Source of the DNA: Pseudomonas yamanorum | GTDB lineage: Bacteria > Pseudomonadota > Gammaproteobacteria > Pseudomonadales > Pseudomonadaceae | Length of the DNA: 64,000 nt | NCBI RefSeq assembly: GCF_013386765.1 | Contig: NZ_JACARE010000025.1 | Coordinates: 74,507-138,506, forward strand | Direction: 5' to 3' | Part shown: positions 25,605-33,457 of the stretch, one piece after another | Position numbering within the stretch: position 1 is the first letter of the stretch | Layout: each line of letters starts with the position of its first letter | Position numbers and translations under genes: made by a program | Notes under the pieces: generated by a model | Databases searched by the model: none | What the model was told of the DNA's origin: nothing | Seen by the model: the letters and a program-made list of their open reading frames with translations, nothing else

Positions 25605-26524
25605 ACGCCGACGGCCTGGTCTACGTGTCCCTGGGGCAGTTGATGGCCCTGCAGTTCCAGGCCCGTGGCCTGAGCTTTGTGGCGCGCCAGCCCCAGGGCA
25701 GCATCCTCGCCGGCAACCACGCCTCGCGGCTGCGCGGGCGCGGCTTGAACTTCGATGAGCTGCGGCGCTACCAGCCCGGCGATGACCTGCGCCACCTGGA
25801 CTGGCGTGCCTCGCTGCGTACCGGCAAGCCGGTGGTTCGTACCTTTACCGAGGAGCGCGATCGCCCGGCGCTGATTGTGGTCGACCAGCGCATGTCGATG
25901 TTTTTCGGCTCGGTGCGCAGCTTCAAATCCGCCGTCGCCGCCGAGTTGGCGGCATTGGCAGCGTGGATGGTGTTCAACGCAGGCGACCGGGTCGGCGGCC
26001 TGGTATTCAACGATGAGCGTATCGACAGCGTGGCGCCGCTGCGCAGCCGCAAGCGCGTCGAAACCCTGTGCAGCCGGATCGTCCAGCAGAACACCGCGCT
26101 GAGCGCCGGCAATCCGGACCATGAGGCCGACGGCCAGCTCGACAAGGTGCTGCAACAATGCCTGGCACTGGCCGGGCATGATCATTTGATCTGCATCGTC
26201 AGTGACTTTGCCGGTGCTGGCGAGCGCACCCTGCAATTGATGCGGCAACTGTCGGCCCACAACGATGTGATCGCCCTGCAAGTCTACGACCCACTGGCGC
26301 TGAACGTGCCCGACACCGGGCACCTGATGGTCACCCAGGGCCAATTGCAGGTCGAGCTGGCGGTACAGAAACGCCAGGTGCGCCAGCCCCTGGGAGACTT
26401 TCTCGGCGGCCGCCTCAAGGACGTCGCCAGCCTGTTGCGCCGCAGCCAGGTACCGCTGCTGATGATCAGCACCGCGCGGCCTGCGGTTGACCAACTGCGC
26501 GACGAATTGGGCAGGCGCCGTTGA
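25601..26524 (+). CDS. DUF58 (vWA-like) protein
   Basis: Protein of 307 aa that partners MoxR. The DUF58 core GRGLNFDELRRYQPGDDLRHLDWRASLRTGKPVVRTFTEERDRP is clear, followed by a vWA-like fold (LIVVDQRMSMFFGS, GGLVFND). The canonical MIDAS DxSxS is replaced by DQRMS, so metal binding may be altered. No membrane segment is seen. It overlaps the MoxR stop by four bases and ends in the TTGA overlap with the next gene. Confidence 0.9.
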   Translation: MNADGLVYVSLGQLMALQFQARGLSFVARQPQGSILAGNHASRLRGRGLNFDELRRYQPGDDLRHLDWRASLRTGKPVVRTFTEERDRPALIVVDQRMSMFFGSVRSFKSAVAAELAALAAWMVFNAGDRVGGLVFNDERIDSVAPLRSRKRVETLCSRIVQQNTALSAGNPDHEADGQLDKVLQQCLALAGHDHLICIVSDFAGAGERTLQLMRQLSAHNDVIALQVYDPLALNVPDTGHLMVTQGQLQVELAVQKRQVRQPLGDFLGGRLKDVASLLRRSQVPLLMISTARPAVDQLRDELGRRR

Positions 26525-26988
26525 ACGCCAACGTCCCCAGCATTGAACAGCTCAAGGAGTTGGGCCTGCCCGCGCCGGTCAGTTACTGGCCGCAGACATG
26601 GGGCTGGTGGGTGCTGCTTGGGATACTCGCCATTGTGCTGCTGGCGCTGGGCATCCGCGCCTGGCTGCACTGGCGGCGCAATGCCTATCGCCGCGAAGCC
26701 TTGGCGCACCTTGATGCGATCGAAGACCTGCGGGAGTTGCCGGCACTGCTCAAACGCGTGGCCCTGTCGATGCCCCTTGCGCCTGAAGAACACCAGCGCG
26801 TGCCAACCTTGAGCGGCACCGCCTGGCAGGCCTTCCTGCTGCGCCATGCCCGCACGCCGCTGCCGGAGGATTTCAGCCGTCAACTGGCGAGCCTGGCGTA
26901 CGGACCAGCCGATATTTCCAGCGCACAACGGGAACAGCTGTTGGCCCAGTGCAAAGCCTGGGTGGAGCATCATCATGTGGCAGCTTGA
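26521..26988 (+). CDS. DUF4381 membrane protein (TTG start)
   Basis: Protein of 155 aa with one membrane segment (WWVLLGILAIVLLALGIRAWL) after an N-terminal LPAPVSYWPQTWGW signature typical of DUF4381 members in Bat operons. The C-terminal 100 residues are cytoplasmic and helical (AHLDAIEDLRELPALLKRVALSM). No ATG exists near the N-terminus; TTG overlapping the DUF58 stop (TTGA) gives the expected family start. It probably anchors or scaffolds the vWA proteins. Confidence 0.82.
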   Translation: MNANVPSIEQLKELGLPAPVSYWPQTWGWWVLLGILAIVLLALGIRAWLHWRRNAYRREALAHLDAIEDLRELPALLKRVALSMPLAPEEHQRVPTLSGTAWQAFLLRHARTPLPEDFSRQLASLAYGPADISSAQREQLLAQCKAWVEHHHVAA

Positions 26989-27982
26989 TTACCCCTGGCT
27001 GTTACTCGGGCTGCCGCTGCCGTGGCTGGCCTACCGATACCTGCCGGAATACCGCGAAGCCCGCAGCGCCGTGCGCGTGCCGTTTTTTGCCAGCCTCAGC
27101 CGGGCGGTGGGACAGACGCCGGCGGCCAGCGGCATCCGCACCAACCGTCTGCAACTGCTGCTGAATCTGCTGGTCTGGGCGCTGTTGGTAGTGGCCATTG
27201 CCCGCCCGGTGTGGATCGAAAAACCCATCGAACGCCAACAGCCGGTGCGCGACCTGATGCTGGCCATCGACATCTCGCAGTCCATGGAAACCCAGGACTT
27301 TACCGACGCCAACGGCCAGAAGATCAACCGCCTGGCGGCGGTAAAACAGGTGGTGCACGGGTTTATCCAGCGCCGCCGGGACGACCGTATAGGCCTGATC
27401 CTGTTTGGCAGCGGCGCCTATCCCCAGGCGCCGTTGACCCTGGACCACGCCAGCCTGTCCCTGCTGCTGGATGACAGCGGCATCGGCATGGCCGGGCCCA
27501 ATACGGCGATTGGCGATGCCATCGGCCTGAGCCTGAAACTGCTGGACCAGGCCCACGAGCAGGAGAAGGTGCTGATCCTGCTCACCGACGGCAACGACAC
27601 CAGCAGCGCGATCCCGCCCGACCACGCGGCATCGATGGCGGCGGCCAAGGGCGTGGTGGTTCATACCATCGGCATTGGCGACCCTGGCGCCTCGGGTGAG
27701 GCCAAGGTCAACCTCAGCGCCCTGCAACAGATTGCCGAGGCCACCGGCGGGCGGTATTTCCGGGCCGAAAACCGCGACACCCTGGACCAGGTCTACGCCA
27801 CCCTCGACCAGATCACCCCGCACCAGGTGAAGACCCTGAGCCACCAACCCAAGCGCGACCTGTTCTGGATGCCCCTGGCGGCGGCGATCAGTGTGTTGGC
27901 GCTGTATCACCTGGTCGCCGCGTTGTGGCCGCACCTGAGACGGCAACGGCGGGAGGTCCGCGATGGAACTCAACCTCAGTGA
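26975..27982 (+). CDS. BatA-like vWA-domain membrane protein
   Basis: Protein of 335 aa. An N-terminal pair of membrane segments (YPWLLLGLPLPWLAYRYLP; LLLNLLVWALLVVAIARPVW) precedes a vWA domain with an intact MIDAS: DISQS (DxSxS) and LTDGNDTSS. A C-terminal membrane segment (MPLAAAISVLALYHLVAALW) follows. The ATG at 26975 has GGAG upstream and overlaps the DUF4381 gene by 14 bases. BatA-type proteins are thought to display their vWA domain to periplasmic clients. An intact MIDAS suggests it binds a divalent cation and a partner. Confidence 0.9.
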   Translation: MWQLDYPWLLLGLPLPWLAYRYLPEYREARSAVRVPFFASLSRAVGQTPAASGIRTNRLQLLLNLLVWALLVVAIARPVWIEKPIERQQPVRDLMLAIDISQSMETQDFTDANGQKINRLAAVKQVVHGFIQRRRDDRIGLILFGSGAYPQAPLTLDHASLSLLLDDSGIGMAGPNTAIGDAIGLSLKLLDQAHEQEKVLILLTDGNDTSSAIPPDHAASMAAAKGVVVHTIGIGDPGASGEAKVNLSALQQIAEATGGRYFRAENRDTLDQVYATLDQITPHQVKTLSHQPKRDLFWMPLAAAISVLALYHLVAALWPHLRRQRREVRDGTQPQ

Positions 27983-29462
27983 CTTCCACTTCCTGCGTCC
28001 GGCCTGGCTGTTGCTGGCGGTGCCTGGCTTGTTGCTGCCGTTGCTGTGGCGGCGCAGCAAGGACCTGCAACGCCGGCTGCGGGGCAATATCGCGCCGCAC
28101 CTGTTGCCGCATTTACTGCTGACGCCTAAGGATTCCCATCGCCTGAGGCCAGTGCATCTGGTCAGCGCCTTGCTGGTCCTCGGCGCGCTGGCCAGCGCCG
28201 GGCCTACCTGGGAACAGGACCGTCCCGACTTCCTGGAGAACCGTGCGCCGCTGATCATCGCCCTCGACCTGTCGCCGTCGATGGACACCGCCGACGTGCC
28301 GCCTACCCGCCTGCAAGCCGCCAAACACAAGTTGCAGGACCTGGTGCAGCGTCGCCAGGGTGCGCGCACCGCGTTGATCGTGTACGCCGGCAGCGCGCAC
28401 CTGGTGTTGCCGCCGACGGACGACCCGGCGCTGCTGGACAGTTTTATCCAGGCCCTGGCCACCGACCTGCTCAGCAAACCCGGGCGCGATGTGGCCGGGG
28501 TGATCGACCAGGCCAAACGCCTGCTGGCAGCTGAAAAAGCCCCCGGCAGCCTGTTGCTGATCACCGACGGCGCCGATCCTGCCCAACTGCCGCAGCTCAA
28601 GCAGCACCTGGCGGACAGCCCGTTGCAGGTGCTGGTACTGGCGGTCGGCGTCAACTTCGATGCCGGCGCCTTGAAGCAACTGGCGTCCGCCACCGACGCG
28701 CCACTGGGCAGCCTGACCCTCAACGATGACGATCTGGACTGGGTGGAGCTGCACGCCCAGCAGCATTTCCAGAATGCCGACGAGCAACAGCGCAACCTGC
28801 AATGGAAAGACGCCGGTTACTGGCTGTGCTGGCCGCTGCTGCTGTTTGCGTTGTTCAGCGTGCGCCGGGGCTGGAGCCTGAACTGGATGGCGGTGCTGGT
28901 GCTGGGGGTGTTCCTGCAACCTGCACCGGCCGAAGCCAATGCCCTGACCGATGCATTTTTCACCCGCGATCAACAGGGCCGCTGGGCCTTCGAGCACCAC
29001 CACTACCCCGCCGCCGCCGGGCTGTTTGTAGACCCGTACTGGAAAGGCATCGCCGCATACAACGCCGCCGACTATGACCTGGCCCTGGCGACGTTTTCCC
29101 AACTCGACACGGCCCAGGCCGCGTTTTACCGGGGCAATATTCAGGTACGCCGCTTCAAGTTCGACGACGCTATCGCCGCCTATCAACAAGCCTTGCAGCT
29201 ACAGCCACAATTCCCCGAGGCCAGCGCGAACCTGGCCCTGGCCCTGGCGCTGAAGAAGGACACCGAAAACGCCTCGGACAACGCCCCCGAGGTCAAGCCG
29301 GATGCGATCAAGTTCGACAAGGCCGCCGGCAAGGGCAAAAGCAAGGCGATCGAGACGGAGCAGGCGAGCAACGATGCGTTGTGGCTGCAGAACCTGACGA
29401 CCTCCCCGGCAAACTTCCTGCGGCGCAAGTTCAGCCTGCAGGACCAGGGAGCGCAGCCATGA
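27963..29462 (+). CDS. BatB-like vWA protein fused to TPR (BatB/BatC)
   Basis: Protein of 499 aa. Two N-terminal membrane segments and a vWA domain with ALDLSPSMDT (DxSxS) and LLITDGADPAQ come first. A further membrane pair around residues 281-320 follows, then TPR-like repeats (YNAADYDLALATFSQLD, FKFDDAIAAYQQALQLQPQFPEA), and a Lys/Ala-rich tail. In other bacteria the TPR part is the separate BatC protein, so this is a BatB-BatC fusion. It overlaps BatA by 20 bases and BatD by four. Confidence 0.88.
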   Translation: MELNLSDFHFLRPAWLLLAVPGLLLPLLWRRSKDLQRRLRGNIAPHLLPHLLLTPKDSHRLRPVHLVSALLVLGALASAGPTWEQDRPDFLENRAPLIIALDLSPSMDTADVPPTRLQAAKHKLQDLVQRRQGARTALIVYAGSAHLVLPPTDDPALLDSFIQALATDLLSKPGRDVAGVIDQAKRLLAAEKAPGSLLLITDGADPAQLPQLKQHLADSPLQVLVLAVGVNFDAGALKQLASATDAPLGSLTLNDDDLDWVELHAQQHFQNADEQQRNLQWKDAGYWLCWPLLLFALFSVRRGWSLNWMAVLVLGVFLQPAPAEANALTDAFFTRDQQGRWAFEHHHYPAAAGLFVDPYWKGIAAYNAADYDLALATFSQLDTAQAAFYRGNIQVRRFKFDDAIAAYQQALQLQPQFPEASANLALALALKKDTENASDNAPEVKPDAIKFDKAAGKGKSKAIETEQASNDALWLQNLTTSPANFLRRKFSLQDQGAQP

Positions 29463-30508
29463 ACCGTCTCTGCTGGCTGTTACTGCTGGTGACGGGCCCG
29501 TTATGGGCGGTCGAGCCGCAACTGCGGGTGCAGGCACAACTGGTGCCCGGCAATGACGTCGTAGTGGGCGAGCAGGTGCAACTGCAGGTCGATGTGTTGA
29601 CCGACAGCTGGTTTACCGCCGCCGCCAACCTGCCGCCCTTGCAGCTCCCCGGTGCACGAGTGCAGGCACCGGACGGTGAGGCTGAACACCTGAACCAGGT
29701 GATCGAGGGCAAGACCTTCTACGGCATGCGCTACCGTTACCGCATCACGCCTGCGGTGGCCCGGACCTTTGAGATTCCGGCGCTGACGGTGCAGGCCCAG
29801 CCCGGTCAAGCCACTGCGCCGTTGAGTGCGCAGACGGCACCGCTGTCATTCCAGGCCACCCAGCCGCCGGGGTTCGATCCCGGAGAAACCGTATTGGTGG
29901 CCGATGGTTTGCGCCTGACCCAAACCCTCACCCCCACACCGCTCAAGGTCGGCGACACCCTCACCCGCACTCTCACCCTGCAAGCCGACAACACCCCTGG
30001 CCTGTCCTTGCCACCGCCTGACCAGGCCCAGGTGAAAGGCCTGCGCCGCTACCCGCAATCGCCCATCATCAGCAACCTGGATGATGGACGCGGCCACATC
30101 AGCGGCGGCCAACGCATCGACCGCCAGGTGTACCGCGTCGAGCAAGCCGGCCATTACCAACTGCCCGCCATCAGCGTGAAATGGTGGGACAGCCGCAACC
30201 ATCGCCTGCAAGTCACACGAGTGCCCGAGGTCAGCGTCGAGGCACAAGCGGCGAGCGCCTACACCCCGGCATTTTCCATTGCCGAAGACCTCAAGCAACT
30301 CGGGCAACACAGCCGCTGGCAGTTATCGCGGCACGGGTTGGCGTGGGGCACTGCCGTGGTGGTGTCGGTGCTGGCGGCGTACCTCGTGCATGGCATCTGG
30401 CCACGTATTCCGCCGCTGTGGCGACGTGGCTGCGGGGCGTTGCGCTGGCTGTTTCGTCGGCTACGCTTGCTACCACTGAACCCTCGTCGCGAAAAGGATT
30501 TCCCATGA
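29459..30508 (+). CDS. BatD-like protein
   Basis: Protein of 349 aa with a signal peptide (MNRLCWLLLLVTGPLWA) and an extracytoplasmic beta-rich region. The BatD pattern includes VVVGEQVQLQVDVLTDSWF, FYGMRYRYRITPAVARTFEIPALTVQA, and GDTLTRTLTLQADNTPGLSLPP. One C-terminal membrane segment (LAWGTAVVVSVLAAYLVHGIW) and a basic cytoplasmic tail follow. It would be the periplasmic face of the MoxR-Bat assembly. The start overlaps the BatB stop (ATGA), as does its stop with the next gene. Confidence 0.85.
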   Translation: MNRLCWLLLLVTGPLWAVEPQLRVQAQLVPGNDVVVGEQVQLQVDVLTDSWFTAAANLPPLQLPGARVQAPDGEAEHLNQVIEGKTFYGMRYRYRITPAVARTFEIPALTVQAQPGQATAPLSAQTAPLSFQATQPPGFDPGETVLVADGLRLTQTLTPTPLKVGDTLTRTLTLQADNTPGLSLPPPDQAQVKGLRRYPQSPIISNLDDGRGHISGGQRIDRQVYRVEQAGHYQLPAISVKWWDSRNHRLQVTRVPEVSVEAQAASAYTPAFSIAEDLKQLGQHSRWQLSRHGLAWGTAVVVSVLAAYLVHGIWPRIPPLWRRGCGALRWLFRRLRLLPLNPRREKDFP

Positions 30509-31506
30509 CGTCTCTCCGTTCTGTCCTGCCCCTTCTCCTGCTGTTCAGCCTGCCGGCCCTGGCCGCCGACCCACTGCCGTCGTGGAACGAAGGCCCGAGC
30601 AAAAAACACATCATCGAATTCGTCCAGGCCGTGACGGCCGAAGGCTCCAGGGACTACGTAAAACCCGCCGAGCGCATTGCCGTATTCGATAACGACGGCA
30701 CCCTGTGGACCGAGCAGCCGGCCTACTTCGAGGTGCTGTTTGCCTTCGACGAAATCAAACGCCTGGCGCCGCAGCACCCGGAGTGGAAAACCACCCAACC
30801 GTTCAAGGCGGTCCTCGAAAACGACCATCAGGCCCTGGCCCAAAGCGGCATGGACGGCCTGCTGAAAATCATCGGCGCAACTCACACCGGCCTTACCACC
30901 GACGCCTTTATCGACAACGCCAAGACCTGGCTCACCCAGGCCCGCCACCCGAAAACCGGCAAGCCCTACACCGAGATGATCTACCAGCCGATGCTGGAGA
31001 TGCTCGACTACCTGCGCAGCCAGCAATTCAAGACCTACATCGTTTCCGGCGGGGACACCGCCTTCATGCGCGCCTTTGCCGAGGTGGTCTACGGCGTGCC
31101 GCCGGAGCAGGTGATCGGCTCCAACTTCGTCACCGCGTTCCAGATCAAGGACGGTGCGCCGCAGGTCCTGCGCACCGCCAAGCTGGCCCACAACGACGAC
31201 GGCCCGGGCAAGCCGGAAAGCATCGACTCGATCATTGGTCGCCGGCCGATCCTGGCCTTCGGCAACTCCGACGGCGACCTGCAGATGCTGCAGTGGACGG
31301 CTGCAGGCGCTGGCAAACGCTTCATGGGCCTGGTGCACCACACCGACGCCAGGCGCGAGTGGGCCTATGACCGCAACTCCCAAGTCGGGCGCCTGGACAA
31401 GGCGCTCGATGAGGCCAAGACAAAAGGCTGGACCGTGGTGGACATGGCGACCGAGTGGAACCGTATCTACCCCTTCGAGCCGGCTGTGCAAAAGCAGGTG
31501 CAATAA
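30505..31506 (+). CDS. Secreted HAD-superfamily phosphatase
   Basis: Exported hydrolase of 333 aa with a signal peptide ending ALA (residues 18-20). HAD motifs are complete: motif I FDNDGTLW (nucleophile Asp62, acid/base Asp64), motif II TYIVSGGDT, and motif IV LAFGNSDGDLQML. The large insert (KTTQPFKAVLENDH to KPYTEMIYQPMLEML) is a cap domain. Phosphoserine-phosphatase-like or acid phosphatase activity in the periplasm is likely. AAAAGGA precedes the ATG, which overlaps the BatD stop. Translational coupling to the Bat genes suggests it is a client of that module. Confidence 0.85.
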   Translation: MTSLRSVLPLLLLFSLPALAADPLPSWNEGPSKKHIIEFVQAVTAEGSRDYVKPAERIAVFDNDGTLWTEQPAYFEVLFAFDEIKRLAPQHPEWKTTQPFKAVLENDHQALAQSGMDGLLKIIGATHTGLTTDAFIDNAKTWLTQARHPKTGKPYTEMIYQPMLEMLDYLRSQQFKTYIVSGGDTAFMRAFAEVVYGVPPEQVIGSNFVTAFQIKDGAPQVLRTAKLAHNDDGPGKPESIDSIIGRRPILAFGNSDGDLQMLQWTAAGAGKRFMGLVHHTDARREWAYDRNSQVGRLDKALDEAKTKGWTVVDMATEWNRIYPFEPAVQKQVQ

Positions 31507-31582
31507 GAAAAGACGTCGCGATGGACTGTACTAAACGTTGGTCGCAGGCACTGCGACTCAAGCCGAGAAAGGAGCAAGTCAT

Positions 31583-33169
31583 ATGACTCGCATACGCAAG
31601 TGGCTGCCGAAACTCGCCCTGGTGGCGGTATCGGTGATGGGGGTCTCGGCATCTGCCTGGGCCGCCGACAAGCCGAATATCCTGGTGATATTCGGCGATG
31701 ACATTGGGCAAACCAACATCAGCGCCTATTCCATGGGCGTGGTGGGTTACAAGACCCCGAACATCGACCGTATCGCCAAGGAAGGCATGATGTTCACCGA
31801 CTACTACGCGGAGAACAGCTGCACCGCCGGGCGTTCGTCCTTTATCACAGGCCAGACGCCGTTGCGCACGGGCTTGTCCAAGGTCGGCGCGCCCGGTGCC
31901 TCCGTCGGCTTGCAAAAGCGCGACATCACCATTGCCCAGGCACTCAAGTCCCTGGGGTACTCCACTGGCCAGTTCGGCAAGAATCACCTGGGCGACAAGG
32001 ACGAGTACTTGCCCACCAACCACGGCTTCGATGAGTTCTTCGGCAACCTCTACCATCTCAATGCCGAAGAAGAGCCCGAACGGCCTTACTGGCCCAAGGA
32101 CGATGCCGAATTCGTCAAGGCCAACTCCCCCCGTGGTGTGATCCACAGCTTCGCCGACGGCAAGATCGAAGACACCGGCGCCTTGACCACCAAGCGCATG
32201 GAAACCATCGACGACGAAACCACCGCCGCCGCCCAGGCGTTCATCAAGAAACAGGCGGAGGCCAACAAACCGTTCTTTGTCTGGATGAACACCACCCGCA
32301 TGCACCTGTTCACCCACGTGCGCGAGTCGATGAAGGGCCAGAGCGGCATGCCCGGCAACGAGTACGCCGACGGCATGCTGGAGCATGACGGCGACGTCGG
32401 CAAACTCCTGCAAACCCTCGACGACCTGAAAATCGCCGACAACACCATCGTGGTCTACACCACCGACAACGGGCCGAACCAGTTCTCGTGGCCGGACGCG
32501 GCGACCACGCCGTTCCGTAACGAGAAAAACTCCAACTGGGAGGGGGCCTATCGCGTACCGGCGATGATTCGCTGGCCAGGCAAGATCAAACAGGGGGAGG
32601 TGTCCAACGAAATGTTCTCGGGCATGGACTGGTTCCCTACCCTGCTGGCTGCCGCGGGCGATACCGAGGTGAAGGACAAGTTGCTCAAAGGCTGGGCACC
32701 CACCGCGGGCGGTGCCAACTTCAAGGTGCACCTGGATGGCTTTAACCAGTTGCCCTACTTGACCGGCCAGCAGCCCAAGGGCGCGCGTAACGAGTTCTAC
32801 TACTTCAACGATGACGGCGTGCTGGTGTCGATGCGCTTCGACAACTGGAAAGCGGTGTTCTGCGAGCAGCGTGCGCCGGGCGGCTTCAAGGTCTGGAGTG
32901 AGCCGTTCGTGTGCCTGAGGGTACCGAAGATCCTCAACTTGCGGATGGACCCGTATGAGCGCGCCGATGTGGTGTCTGACCAGTACTACGACTGGACCAC
33001 GAAAAATATCTACCTGGTGGCAGTGGCGGTCACCAAATCGGCGAAGTTCCTCGAGACGTTCATCGAGTACCCGCCGAGCCAGAAACCGGCCAGCTTCAGC
33101 GTCGACCAGATCCGCGCAGCGGTGGATGCGAAGATTGCTGAAAAAATGAAGGCTAATCCGGCGCAATAG
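31583..33169 (+). CDS. Periplasmic arylsulfatase
   Basis: Alkaline-phosphatase-superfamily sulfatase of 528 aa. The signal peptide ends AWA (residues 25-27). Metal ligands lie in FGDDIG (Asp39, Asp40). The formylglycine motif is CTAGR (Cys80-Arg84), a C-x-A-x-R form, followed by SSFITGQTPLRTG. Later conserved stretches are QFGKNHLGD, RMHLFTHV and TTDNGPNQ. Cys80 must be converted to formylglycine by a maturase, and none is encoded in this window. AAGGAG precedes the ATG at 31583. It is the last gene of the long Bat-containing train and could feed sulfur scavenging or modify a cell-surface sulfate ester. Confidence 0.9.
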   Translation: MTRIRKWLPKLALVAVSVMGVSASAWAADKPNILVIFGDDIGQTNISAYSMGVVGYKTPNIDRIAKEGMMFTDYYAENSCTAGRSSFITGQTPLRTGLSKVGAPGASVGLQKRDITIAQALKSLGYSTGQFGKNHLGDKDEYLPTNHGFDEFFGNLYHLNAEEEPERPYWPKDDAEFVKANSPRGVIHSFADGKIEDTGALTTKRMETIDDETTAAAQAFIKKQAEANKPFFVWMNTTRMHLFTHVRESMKGQSGMPGNEYADGMLEHDGDVGKLLQTLDDLKIADNTIVVYTTDNGPNQFSWPDAATTPFRNEKNSNWEGAYRVPAMIRWPGKIKQGEVSNEMFSGMDWFPTLLAAAGDTEVKDKLLKGWAPTAGGANFKVHLDGFNQLPYLTGQQPKGARNEFYYFNDDGVLVSMRFDNWKAVFCEQRAPGGFKVWSEPFVCLRVPKILNLRMDPYERADVVSDQYYDWTTKNIYLVAVAVTKSAKFLETFIEYPPSQKPASFSVDQIRAAVDAKIAEKMKANPAQ

Positions 33170-33236
33170 CCGTTGAGCGCCGTTCTCGCGAGCGGCGCGT
33201 AACCTGTGGTGAGGGTGCTTGCTGTGGTGAGGGAGC

Positions 33237-33375
33237 TGCTGTGGCGAGGGAGCTTGCTCCCGCTGGGCTGCGCAGCAGCCCCAATCCAGACAACACGGTG
33301 TTTTCAGGTAAATCGTGGTGTTTGGTTTTGGGGGCGCTTCGCACCCCAGCGGGAGCAAGCTCCCTCGCCACAGCA
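33237..33375. repeat. BIME: two REP arms in perfect 31-bp inverted repeat
   Basis: The arm at 33237-33267 (TGCTGTGGCGAGGGAGCTTG and on) is exactly complementary to 33345-33375. Shorter variant copies (GGTGAGGGAGC and its complement GCTCCCTCACC) extend the array on both sides over roughly 33205-33425. This is a typical pseudomonad REP doublet, probably mobilised by a REP-associated tyrosine transposase elsewhere. It fills the 288-base gap between the sulfatase and the next gene and may block transcription through it. Confidence 0.92.
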
Positions 33376-33457
33376 AGCACCCTCGCCACAGCAGCTCCCT
33401 CACCACAGCAAGCTCCCTCACCGCACTTTGATCTGTATTTGCATAAGGCTATTTGCA

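Noticed and set aside
27002..28795. Minus-strand frame of 597 codons over the BatA/BatB genes
   Set aside because: Antisense to vWA genes with intact MIDAS motifs; composition is that of a shadow.
31322..33421. Minus-strand frame of 699 codons over the sulfatase
   Set aside because: It runs through the BIME as well as the sulfatase complement, and has no domain. The true gene is on the plus strand.
33205..33425. CRISPR-like array because of repeated GAGGGAGC units
   Set aside because: The repeats are inverted and mirror each other around one loop, with no unique spacers of regular length; this is a REP/BIME element.
33206..33457. N-terminal extension of the spermidine-synthase-like protein
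   Set aside because: The extension is translated BIME repeat; the membrane domain starts properly from the ATG at 33458.
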